14,570 nt of DNA, from assembly GCA_002685335.1 (NCBI GenBank), contig NYWY01000028.1, forward strand, positions 1 to 14,570, given 5' to 3'. Positions within the stretch are counted from its first letter, which is position 1, and every line of letters begins with the position of its first letter. Below are positions 6,171 to 12,913 of this stretch, in pieces. The notes under the pieces are model-generated. The model saw nothing but the letters and a program-made list of their open reading frames with translations, had not been told where the DNA came from and ran no database searches. The translations under genes and the position numbers were made by a program. This DNA is from Planctomycetaceae bacterium. Its GTDB lineage: Bacteria > Planctomycetota > Phycisphaerae > Phycisphaerales > SM1A02.

Positions 6171-8374
6171 AAGATCGTTTCGTCCAGTTGTTCGCCATCG
6201 TCATCGCCGCCGTCGCCATCGGTGTGGGAGGCGGTTTGCTTCCGACCATCCTGGAGAAGGCGGGCCAGGATCACCTGGTGATTCTTCCGGTCGATCCGGA
6301 AACTCGCGAGGTGATCGAGGGTGCTGAGCCGGAAAAGGTCTACACCAGCCTCATTCGTCGAATCAAGACCATCGACGGGCTCTCCGAGGAATCGCGGATC
6401 GAAGTCGGCTACGACGCGGGTACTCGCGACTGGGAAGGCAATCTCGGGGATCTGATCGAGGTCGCGTGGCGGGATTCGGGTTCCACCCGGACCGTGGTGG
6501 GCCTGCTCGAAGCGCGGGACGGCTACGGCCTTCGCTACACCGATTCCTCGGTCGAGGGAGCGCCGCCGATCGTGGCTCTGGGAACGGCGATCGGCGCCCT
6601 GCGGGGAGTGATCGTCGACTACCTGTGGCTCAAGGTCAACATGATGAAGGAGAAGGGGGAGTTCTACGAAGTGATGAGTGATGCGGAACTCATCACCCGG
6701 CTTCAGCCTCGTTTCGCCCAGGTCTGGGGATTTCACGGCCACAACATGGCCTACAACATCTCCGTTCTGACCAACACGCCCGAAGAACGATGGGACTGGG
6801 TCACCGCCGGGGTCGATCTGGTCCGCAATCAGGGACTTCGCTACAACCCCAACGACGTGGTCCTGCACAAGGACCTCGCCTTCTGGTTCGCCCACAAGAT
6901 CGACGGCGTGAGTGATGACGCCCACTTCCACTACAAGAAGGAACTGGCCGACGAATGGCACTATCTGCTGGGGCCGCCGCCATTCGACCACGAGGATCGG
7001 ATCAAGTGGATGAAGGCCCTCGCCGAGGCGCCGGAATCGATCGAGGAAGCCGAGGCGCGGGTGCCCGGCACGCAGGCGGTGATCGACGACCTCACGACGG
7101 CGCTGGAGATCCAGGACCCGCGGTTCCGGCTGCGGCTGGATCGTGAATTCCTGCTCAATCTCGGGCGATGGCTCGCGGTCAAGAACTCCCCCTACGCTCG
7201 ACTGCTCGGACTGGACGCCGCGTTCAAGACCAACGATCCGGTCTACGCCGCGTTCGACGGGGTGCTGAGCGATCCGGAACGACGAGCCGAGGTGATGGAG
7301 TTCCTGGCCTTTCTCCGGGCCAAGGTCCTGCGGGATGAATACAACATGGATCCCGGGATCATGTACGAGTACACCCGGGACATCGGTCCGATCGACTGGC
7401 GGCACCCGCAGGCTCATGCCCTGTACTGGGCGCGGCTGGGAACCGAGCGGGGCGCGAAGCGATACGAAGGCACCGACGACGTCCACAAGGTGATCAACAA
7501 CGATCGCATCTGGCTGCAGGCGATGCAGGCCCTCGCGCGGAGCGGTGTGATGAGCGTCGATCCGATCAGTGAGGAGAATCCCGGTCGACTCAGCGATCCG
7601 CGCTGGATCCGTTCCATCGACAAGTACTTCCGCGAGGTCTACGACAAGCACTACGACTCGCGCGGCGGTGGAGGGGACACCTTCTCGAACTTCCATGAGA
7701 ACTTCATGAAGCAGGCGGTCCGCGAACTCTGGCGGGCGGGCGAGTACAAGGACGCCGAGGAGATGTACGAGTACCTCGATGGTCTCTACGGATCGGGCGG
7801 CGTGCTCCCGAGTCCGGAATACTCGGTTCCGATCGAGCAGTTCGTGAAGCTCCAATCCACCGGTGAGTACGAGATGCAACCGGAGGTGGCTCGCAGCGAC
7901 GTCTACGCCGCCCTGCGAAGAGGATTCCGTGAAGGCCTGCTGCTCGATCGACCGGAAGTCCTCGAGGATGCGGTGAAATTCGCCGGTGAACTCACCGCGT
8001 ACTTCAAGGGCGCCGAATACAACGACTACGTCAATCGCTTCGGTGCGGGCCGGATCAAGGATCTGGTCGGAAACCTCGAGAACAGCGTTCGGGACGTCTT
8101 CCGCGGAGTGCTGCTGGATCGGTCGCTGCCCCTGGTCGATCGCCTCACGATCTACGCCCGGGCGGGGGACAATCAGAAACGAATGGCCTATGACGCGGTG
8201 AAGCCCGAACTTCAGGTCGAGTTCGAGGAGACCCCGCTTTCCCAGGCCTACCAGTTCGATCAGGCTTTCCCCCAGCCTCCGGGCATGGAAGCCTTCCGTC
8301 GATCGCAGGCGCAGGCGGCCGAACTGGAGAAGGCTCGTCGTGACGCCCTGAAGGTGGGAGCGGAGAAGAAGTGA
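6167..8374 (+). CDS. membrane-anchored TPR-like protein of unknown function
   Basis: A 735-residue protein with one N-terminal hydrophobic segment (about 5-28, FVQLFAIVIAAVAIGVGGGLL), either a signal anchor or an uncleaved signal peptide. The rest is hydrophilic, helix-rich and unusually rich in Trp and Tyr, so it is probably extracytoplasmic. Conserved-looking blocks are GALRGVIVDYLWLK at 143-156 and LQPRFAQVWGFHGHNMAYNIS at 179-199. From memory, 'G.RG...D.LWL' plus 'LQP.F..VW.F...N.aYN' marks a TPR-like family of planctomycetes and related phyla that often sits beside ABC-2 transporters; I cannot confirm this here. The start is fixed: an in-frame stop lies at 6143-6145 and 6167 is the first start after it. 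It ends GTGA into the FAH gene. The role is probably accessory to the transporter, by context only. Confidence 0.85.
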   Translation: MKDRFVQLFAIVIAAVAIGVGGGLLPTILEKAGQDHLVILPVDPETREVIEGAEPEKVYTSLIRRIKTIDGLSEESRIEVGYDAGTRDWEGNLGDLIEVAWRDSGSTRTVVGLLEARDGYGLRYTDSSVEGAPPIVALGTAIGALRGVIVDYLWLKVNMMKEKGEFYEVMSDAELITRLQPRFAQVWGFHGHNMAYNISVLTNTPEERWDWVTAGVDLVRNQGLRYNPNDVVLHKDLAFWFAHKIDGVSDDAHFHYKKELADEWHYLLGPPPFDHEDRIKWMKALAEAPESIEEAEARVPGTQAVIDDLTTALEIQDPRFRLRLDREFLLNLGRWLAVKNSPYARLLGLDAAFKTNDPVYAAFDGVLSDPERRAEVMEFLAFLRAKVLRDEYNMDPGIMYEYTRDIGPIDWRHPQAHALYWARLGTERGAKRYEGTDDVHKVINNDRIWLQAMQALARSGVMSVDPISEENPGRLSDPRWIRSIDKYFREVYDKHYDSRGGGGDTFSNFHENFMKQAVRELWRAGEYKDAEEMYEYLDGLYGSGGVLPSPEYSVPIEQFVKLQSTGEYEMQPEVARSDVYAALRRGFREGLLLDRPEVLEDAVKFAGELTAYFKGAEYNDYVNRFGAGRIKDLVGNLENSVRDVFRGVLLDRSLPLVDRLTIYARAGDNQKRMAYDAVKPELQVEFEETPLSQAYQFDQAFPQPPGMEAFRRSQAQAAELEKARRDALKVGAEKK

Positions 8375-9030
8375 ATCCCCGCCCGTCCGCGATCTGGTGC
8401 ATCGGTCGGAACTATGCGGATCATGCGAAGGAGCTGGGCCACGCGACGACATCGCGGCCACTGCTCTTCATGAAGAATCCCGCCTCGGTGATCGGCGACG
8501 GCGAGGAGATCGTGATCCCCGAGATCTGTCGCGATCCCGGCCCCCAGGTCGACTGGGAAGGGGAGCTCGCGGTGATCATCGGTGCGGATGCCCGTGACCT
8601 GGACTCCGAAACCGCGCTGCAAGCGGTGTCCCACTATGCGGTGGCCAACGATGTGACGGCGCGATGGTGGCAGAAGGAGGGAGGCGAAGGGCAGTTCTGT
8701 CGCGGAAAGAGTTTCGACACATTCTGTCCGCTGGGGACACCAGTGGCGGCGGCGGAGGTCGGCGATCCGGGAGATCTCGGGATCGAGACCCGGCTGAACG
8801 GAAAGGTGGTGCAGTCCTCACGCACCTCCGCGATGATCCATCCGGTTCCCGAACTGCTCGCGGAACTCAGTCGTGGAATCACCCTCCCGGCAGGCTGCGT
8901 GATCCTGACCGGCACGCCCGCGGGCGTCGGCGCGGGGATGAAACCTCCGCGATTCCTCGAGGACGGAGATGAGATCGAGATCGAGATCGAACGAGTCGGT
9001 CGGCTTCGGAACGGTGTCCGTCAGTCTTGA
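8371..9030 (+). CDS. fumarylacetoacetate hydrolase (FAH) family enzyme
   Basis: A 219-residue single-domain FAH protein, the usual size for the FAHD1/acylpyruvase-like branch. It starts IWCIGRNYADHAKELG, matching the family's N-terminal 'cvGrNY..Ha.E' block. The metal ligands are visible as E63 and E65 (WEGELAVIIG) and D94 (ANDVTAR). The Lys of RGKSFDTFCPLG is K113, and LTGTPAGVGAGM near the end is the standard closing motif. Such enzymes cleave or decarboxylate acylpyruvates, oxaloacetate or hydroxymuconate-type beta-keto acids using Mg or Mn in the cytoplasm. The exact substrate is not predictable. The GTG start at 8371 has GGAG at 8362-8365 and overlaps the previous stop (GTGA). Metabolically it looks unrelated to the transporter genes. 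Its last 10 bases overlap the end of yidD on the other strand. Confidence 0.93.
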   Translation: MNPRPSAIWCIGRNYADHAKELGHATTSRPLLFMKNPASVIGDGEEIVIPEICRDPGPQVDWEGELAVIIGADARDLDSETALQAVSHYAVANDVTARWWQKEGGEGQFCRGKSFDTFCPLGTPVAAAEVGDPGDLGIETRLNGKVVQSSRTSAMIHPVPELLAELSRGITLPAGCVILTGTPAGVGAGMKPPRFLEDGDEIEIEIERVGRLRNGVRQS

Positions 9031-9305
9031 ATTTCGGGATCGGCGGGCTTCCCTTGGGGAACCGGGTCGAATCCAGCGCCGCCTCCCGGCCGGCAGCGAC
9101 AGACGCGCCTCAGGGCGAGGCTTCCGCCCCGCCAGGGGCCGTGAAGCCGAATGGCGTCGCGGGCGTAGCACGAACAACTGGGTTCGAATCGACAGTGTCC
9201 GCCGAGCAGTGGCGAACCGAATCGACGATAGCCCGCGATCACGGCGAGCATCACCCCGGCGGCGAGGTCGCGGCCTCGTCTTCCTTGTCGAGTCGTTTCT
9301 GCCAT
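9021..9305 (-). CDS. yidD: YidD, membrane protein insertion efficiency factor
   Basis: A 94-residue protein with the YidD core IAGYRRFGSPLLGGHCRFEPSCSCYA, followed by DAIRLHG, a basic run, the second Cys pair in RVCRCRPGG and a closing GFDPVP. This matches the family pattern 'RfyQ..iSPllG..CRF.PtCS.Ya..a...hG ... R..rChP....G.DPVP'. YidD is a small amphipathic membrane-associated protein that assists YidC-dependent insertion. I chose the ATG at 9305 because GGGAG lies upstream at a usable 12-nt distance and the full N-terminal helix is kept; this overlaps rnpA by 55 nt. The alternative ATG at 9251 overlaps the rnpA stop as TGATG and gives 76 residues. yidC is not next to it: the following gene converges. 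Confidence 0.93.
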   Translation of the reverse strand: MAETTRQGRRGRDLAAGVMLAVIAGYRRFGSPLLGGHCRFEPSCSCYARDAIRLHGPWRGGSLALRRVCRCRPGGGAGFDPVPQGKPADPEIQD

Positions 9306-9652
9306 GCCTGTGCGAGTCTCCCGATCGCGGAACCCAGGTGTTCCGCGTAGGACCGGACCGAAGTCGGATCGTGGGGGCGGACGACCACCAGCAGATCGTA
9401 TCCGGCCGGCCAGTCGTGTCGATGATTCCGAAAGGCCTCTCGAAGTTGCCGCTTCACGCGGTTTCGACGGACCGCGTTGCCGACCCGCCGCCCGACCGAC
9501 AAACCGATTCGAAGCCGGGCAAGATCATTCGGTCGCGCGTAGACCAGGAGTGGTCCAGACTCGCGCCGGACCTTCGCGGCATGGATCTCCGCGAACTCAC
9601 GCCGACCTCGAACCCGCCATTCGGGACCGAAACTTCGATCAAGGGGATTCAT
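9251..9652 (-). CDS. rnpA: RNase P protein component
   Basis: A 133-residue protein that binds the RNase P RNA and helps process the 5' ends of pre-tRNAs. The signature is RIGLSVGRRVGNAVRRNRVKRQLREAFR, with the RNR motif RRNRVKR at 62-68. The N-terminal RVRGRREFAEIHA matches the 'l....eF..v...' opening of RnpA, and the central LLVVVRPHD is also typical. The start at 9652 (MNPLDRSF) has CGGAG 10 nt upstream and lies 4 nt after the ClC stop, so translation is probably coupled to that gene. An upstream ATG at 9688 would add 12 residues inside the ClC gene. Its usual upstream neighbour rpmH (ribosomal protein L34) is replaced here by a ClC channel gene. Confidence 0.95.
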   Translation of the reverse strand: MNPLDRSFGPEWRVRGRREFAEIHAAKVRRESGPLLVYARPNDLARLRIGLSVGRRVGNAVRRNRVKRQLREAFRNHRHDWPAGYDLLVVVRPHDPTSVRSYAEHLGSAIGRLAQAWQKRLDKEDEAATSPPG

Positions 9653-9656
9653 CGGA

Positions 9657-11507
9657 TCACGACTCCGAGAGGGCGTGCTGATATTCACGCATGAGTCGGG
9701 TTCGAGTGAGCACGCCGATCACGCGTCCGCCGCCGTCGGTTCCACTGACCACGGCGAGACTCGCGGCGTCGTGATCGCTGAATCGATCGAGGGCGACGTC
9801 CAGAGTGTCATCCAGCGTCACGGATGGAAGGTCGGTTCGCTCGATCTCCTCGACCTGGAGCAGGGGTATCGCTTCGCGAAAGACGAGGGCAGCCTGAAGA
9901 TCGGCACCGGTCACCATCCCGAGATAGTTCTCGGATTCGTTCACCACCACGAAGTCGGTGACCGCGAATCGTTCACTGAGCTCGAGGAGTCGCTGGCCGC
10001 TGTCGCTGGGGCGGACGGTCACCGGCGGCATCAGCGGCACGTCTCGTACGCTCAGCTGCCGCAGCAGGGTGAGATCGGTGGTTCCCCCCAGGCGGATGCC
10101 CGCGGCGGCGAGTTCGGCGGTGTAGGCGTTGTCGCGGCAGAGCAGGCGGCCGATGATCACGCTGATCACCGCGCAGAGCATGAGCGGCACGATGAGGACG
10201 TAGGTCTGGGTTATCTCATAGACGAGCATCACGCCGGTCATCGGAGCGTGGGTGGTCGCGGCGACCATCGCGGCCATGCCGACCAACGCGAAGTGAGCGG
10301 GGTTCACCTCGGGAAACCAGCCGCTGTTCGAGACCGCGACGCCGAACGTACTGCCCACCAGAGCGCCGAGGACCAGAGAGGGTGCGAAGAGGCCGCCGGC
10401 GCCGCCGGAACCGAGGGTCAGACTCGTGGCCACGATCTTGAGCCCGGCCCAGAGCACCAGCAGGCCGACCAGCAGTGGCCACCCTTGCGCGAGGAGCGAC
10501 CCTTCTGCCGCGACATAGAAGTCCGGGCTGAGGACCCGGTAGATGACCATGTAGCCGTTGCCCATGAACGGGGGAAGGGGCTCGGTCTGATTTCCGAGGA
10601 CGTCCGCCCCGACCACCAGCATGTAGATCAGACCGAGCAGGCCGAGGAAACCGGCTCCGATCGCAGGTCGGACGAACGAGGTGATGGACAGTCGTTCGAA
10701 GAGTCGTTCGGACAGCTGGAGGCCGCGGGTGAACGCGACCGCCACCACTCCGCAGGCAAGACCCAGAAGAAGGAAGGGCGGCGTCATGCCGACCGTGAAG
10801 GCCATCTCATCACCGGCGAAGAACGAAGGACCGACGCCGAAGAGCGGCTCGTTGGTACCGAGAATGGTCTGGGTGGTGGCTGCTGCCAGCACCGCCGCGA
10901 TCACGATCGGGGTGAACGTCCGGAGGGAGAAGTCCCGGAGAAGGACTTCAAGCACGAAGAAGATGCCGGCCAGTGGGGCGTTGAACACCGAGGCCAGTCC
11001 CGCCGCGGCGCCGCATCCAAGAAGCGTCGTTCCGCCCTTGGCATCCAATCGAAGAAGCCGCGAGAGGTTGGCGCCGATCACCGCACCGATGGTCACGATC
11101 GGTCCCTCGGGACCGGCGGAGCCGCCGCTGCCGATGGTGAGGGTGGAACCAAGCCATTGTCGGACCAGCAGTCGCAGGCGAAGTCTGGACTGTCGACGGG
11201 AGACCGCGAAGATCACCGCGGAGACACCGTGTCCCTTGAATTCGGTGGGCAGGAGTCGATTGAGTATCCCGGTCAGCAGCGCCCCGACGACCGGGACGAT
11301 CGGAAGCAGCCAGAGCAGCAGGGAGGGACGTTCGAGGCCGAGTGATTCCGCGGTGTGCTCGAGGGCCTGGATCGGGAGGATGAAGCCGAGGGCGGCCACG
11401 CCCATGAAGAGACCCAGAGCCGCCGCGACGACGAGCAGCCACCATTCCCGGCCGAAACCGAGTCGGGCGGAAGTGCGGAGGGCGAAATTCCAGAGTCGTG
11501 ACGCCAT
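9657..11507 (-). CDS. ClC-family chloride channel/transporter with two CBS domains
   Basis: A 616-residue ClC protein. Ion-path motifs are GHGVS at 92-96 (position of E. coli GSGIP), GSGGSAGPEGP at 126-136 with the gating glutamate E134 (E. coli E148), GSGGAGGLFAP at 365-375 (E. coli GIFAP) and Tyr461 in the last helix (likely E. coli Y445). After FNAPLAGIFFVLE, position 188 is Val where E. coli has the internal proton glutamate E203. In animal ClC channels this position is also Val, so channel-like or proton-uncoupled behaviour is possible. Two CBS domains follow at about 487-540 and 550-610 and could sense nucleotides. The start at 11507 has GGAG 13 nt upstream. It leads the operon with rnpA and yidD and is divergent from rpoZ. 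Anion selectivity is not provable from sequence. Confidence 0.95.
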   Translation of the reverse strand: MASRLWNFALRTSARLGFGREWWLLVVAAALGLFMGVAALGFILPIQALEHTAESLGLERPSLLLWLLPIVPVVGALLTGILNRLLPTEFKGHGVSAVIFAVSRRQSRLRLRLLVRQWLGSTLTIGSGGSAGPEGPIVTIGAVIGANLSRLLRLDAKGGTTLLGCGAAAGLASVFNAPLAGIFFVLEVLLRDFSLRTFTPIVIAAVLAAATTQTILGTNEPLFGVGPSFFAGDEMAFTVGMTPPFLLLGLACGVVAVAFTRGLQLSERLFERLSITSFVRPAIGAGFLGLLGLIYMLVVGADVLGNQTEPLPPFMGNGYMVIYRVLSPDFYVAAEGSLLAQGWPLLVGLLVLWAGLKIVATSLTLGSGGAGGLFAPSLVLGALVGSTFGVAVSNSGWFPEVNPAHFALVGMAAMVAATTHAPMTGVMLVYEITQTYVLIVPLMLCAVISVIIGRLLCRDNAYTAELAAAGIRLGGTTDLTLLRQLSVRDVPLMPPVTVRPSDSGQRLLELSERFAVTDFVVVNESENYLGMVTGADLQAALVFREAIPLLQVEEIERTDLPSVTLDDTLDVALDRFSDHDAASLAVVSGTDGGGRVIGVLTRTRLMREYQHALSES

Positions 11508-11678
11508 GAGGTGGCGTGTTCTCCGAGGGGGGGCTGACCGGGCCGGCGGTGCCAGAGGCGGGGCAGATCCCGTCGAGGGTACCCAACCCGAGCCTCAAGG
11601 CCGTGATTTGAGGGCCTCTTTCCGGATTCAGGGCCAAGTATCGGGGGGTGATGGGGGACTTTGGCCGGAGCGGTGGCA

Positions 11679-11703
11679 TTGACCTCCGGGGGTGGTGTAT
11701 GAT
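11679..11703 (+). promoter_or_regulatory. candidate promoter elements for rpoZ
   Basis: TATGAT at 11698-11703 is a good -10 match (5 of 6) placed 53 bases before the rpoZ start. A TTGACC at 11679-11684 resembles a -35 box but is only 13 bases away, shorter than the usual 16-18; the position at 17 bp holds only GGCATT. The 249-bp divergent gap (11508-11756) must carry promoters for both rpoZ and the ClC operon, yet I find no convincing one for the minus strand. A 6-bp inverted repeat CCTCAA/TTGAGG at 11593-11613 is the only other structure noticed. Confidence 0.35.
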
Positions 11704-11756
11704 CTTGGATTCGGCTCGACCCCCGTTCAGGCTCCCAAGAAAAGGCGAACACACCC

Positions 11757-11966
11757 ATGATCGAAGCTCTCAAGAGCGACGAGATCGTCCAGAAGGTCGG
11801 CGGACGCTTTCGTCTCACCGCCCTGATCCAGAAGCGTCTCGGCGAAATCATCGATGGCGCCCGCCCTCTCGTCGAACGAAACGGGATGTCCGATCTCGAA
11901 ATCGTGATCGAAGAGATCATGCAGGACAAGATCACGATCAACGACGGCACCGGCGGCGACGCCTGA
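11757..11966 (+). CDS. rpoZ: DNA-directed RNA polymerase subunit omega
   Basis: A 69-residue protein. The block GGRFRLTALIQKRLGEIIDGARPLVE corresponds to the omega motif 'nrfeLv..aakRareL..Ga.plv', and VIEEIMQDKITI corresponds to its 'aleEI..gki' end. Omega supports assembly and stability of RNA polymerase through contact with beta-prime. The size fits the short bacterial omega proteins. AAGG at 11742-11745 lies 11 nt before the ATG. The next gene, 37 nt downstream on the same strand, is a CoaC; rpoZ next to coaBC is a familiar bacterial arrangement and strengthens both calls. Confidence 0.88.
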   Translation: MIEALKSDEIVQKVGGRFRLTALIQKRLGEIIDGARPLVERNGMSDLEIVIEEIMQDKITINDGTGGDA

Positions 11967-12003
11967 CCACGGCGTTCGATCTCCGGCCCGCGGAGTTCAC
12001 CGC

Positions 12004-12621
12004 ATGACTGCACCAGAAGGCTCCCCCGACGGCATGTCCGCATCCGGGGAGAATGCTGCGCGCCTGGCGGGCTCGAGGATCCTCGTCGGCGTTTGCGGGG
12101 GAATCGCCGCGTACAAGATCTGTGCCGTGGTGTCGGCCCTCGCCCAGAACTCGGTCGAGACCACGGTCGCCATGACGCCGTCGGCGACGCGATTCGTCAC
12201 GCCTCTCACGTTCCAGGCCCTGAGCGGGCGTCCGGTCTTCACCAGTCAGTGGGATCAACTGGATCAGGCCGATCCCCAGCACGTCCGGCTTGCCGAGGGG
12301 CTCGATGCGGTGCTGGTCGCACCCTGCACGATGAACACGCTCGCAAGACTGACGGCAGGCTTCGCGGACGACGCGGTCACGGCCGTCATCGCGGCCGTTG
12401 ACCGATCCCGGACTCCGGTGCTGGTCGCCCCGAGCATGAACGCCGAGATGTGGAACCAGCCGGCGACGCGACGGAACCTCGATCGACTTCGGGAGGATGG
12501 ATTCCGCATCCTCGAGCCGGCGGAGGGCTGGCAGGCGTGCCGGCGGTCGGGGCCCGGCCGACTGCCCGAGCCGGCCCAATTGATCGCCACGCTTGCCGAG
12601 GTCGTTCGCCCCGGTCACTGA
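12004..12621 (+). CDS. coaC: phosphopantothenoylcysteine decarboxylase (CoaC flavoprotein)
   Basis: A 205-residue HFCD-family flavoprotein that decarboxylates 4'-phosphopantothenoylcysteine to phosphopantetheine in coenzyme A synthesis. Visible motifs are GVCGGIAAYK (29-38, FMN site), the catalytic His93 in HVRLAEGLDAVLVAPCTMNT, APSMNAEMW at 142-150 (N146, substrate binding) and Cys179 in QACRRSGPGRLPEP, the substrate-clamp Cys. The last motif normally reads ACG; here it is ACR. The usual bacterial CoaBC carries a CoaB ligase domain of about 200 residues after this point. Here the gene simply stops, so CoaB must be encoded elsewhere. The start at 12004 has GGAG at 11992-11995, 8 nt away. About 20 residues precede the fold, and M11 is an alternative start. 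Confidence 0.92.
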   Translation: MTAPEGSPDGMSASGENAARLAGSRILVGVCGGIAAYKICAVVSALAQNSVETTVAMTPSATRFVTPLTFQALSGRPVFTSQWDQLDQADPQHVRLAEGLDAVLVAPCTMNTLARLTAGFADDAVTAVIAAVDRSRTPVLVAPSMNAEMWNQPATRRNLDRLREDGFRILEPAEGWQACRRSGPGRLPEPAQLIATLAEVVRPGH

Positions 12622-12690
12622 TCCGCCATCGAGTGGTCGGTACTTTTCCTTCTACTTTTTGCTTCTCTCCGGGCTTCCCTGCCGGCTTCT

Positions 12691-12734
12691 GGGGGCTTTC
12701 CGGGGGGCTTCTGGGTACGTCTGGGGCTTCCGGG
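12691..12734 (+). other. putative G-quadruplex motif with five G-runs
   Basis: Five runs of G on the plus strand (5, 6, 3, 4 and 3 bases) are separated by loops of 6, 5, 7 and 5 bases: CTTTCC, CTTCT, TACGTCT and CTTCC. This satisfies the usual G3+N1-7 rule with one spare run. The loops are near-copies of each other, so the stretch is also a degenerate tandem repeat of GGGGCTTCYGGG. It lies 70-113 bp after the coaC stop and just upstream of a possible -10 (12761), so it could act in DNA, or as RNA in the coaC 3' end. Folding is not shown by sequence alone. Confidence 0.45.
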
Positions 12735-12896
12735 TCGGCCTGAGAAGAGGGGCCCGTACCTATAACGACCGATCTCATCCCGATCCGGCTGGCGGATCGC
12801 GTATCCCCTCCTACACTCGGGTGGATGCGTTTCGCGGGCCGCCGGCCCCGGAGCGTGGGGCTTGGTTGCCATCCAACGGGCTATCACCTGAGTCGT

Positions 12897-12913
12897 CGGT
12901 CTTTTCAAGACCG
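12897..12913 (+). other. hairpin next to the ribosome-binding site of the secreted protein
   Basis: CGGTCTT (12897-12903) and AAGACCG (12907-12913) form a perfect 7-bp stem with a TTC loop, extendable by a G-U pair. It ends 3 nt before the AGGAG at 12917-12921. No T-run follows, so it is not a terminator. It may shape or protect the 5' end of the mRNA, which is an inference. Confidence 0.4.

Noticed and set aside
4546..6249. 567-codon minus-strand open frame over the permease
   Set aside because: It is an antisense shadow: no recognisable domain, while the plus strand encodes a clear ABC-2 permease.
5849..8461. 870-codon open frame on the minus strand, antisense to the TPR-like gene
   Set aside because: Its sequence is low-complexity Arg/Asp/Val/His-rich text typical of the antisense of a GC-rich gene. 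The plus-strand protein has a membrane anchor, conserved blocks and operon overlaps.
9675..11345. 556-codon plus-strand open frame opposite the ClC gene
   Set aside because: His/Asp/Glu/Arg-rich with no hydrophobic core or domain; it is the reverse of a well-supported ClC protein.
11593..11613. Inverted repeat CCTCAA/TTGAGG as an intrinsic terminator
   Set aside because: The stem is only 6 bp and no T-run follows on either strand; no gene ends here.
11527..11660. G-rich stretches in the rpoZ/ClC divergent gap as a second G-quadruplex
   Set aside because: Long G-runs occur (7, 6 and 5 bases) but four runs of three or more are not within 7-base loops.
11963..12007. A third bridging mini-ORF between rpoZ and coaC
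   Set aside because: The frame is open and ends ATGA on the coaC start, but it would have to start at CTG, and coaC has its own good Shine-Dalgarno at 11992-11995.
12650..12679. Pyrimidine-rich tract after coaC as a terminator
   Set aside because: I find no stem preceding the T-runs, so an intrinsic terminator is not supported; Rho-type termination cannot be judged from sequence alone.
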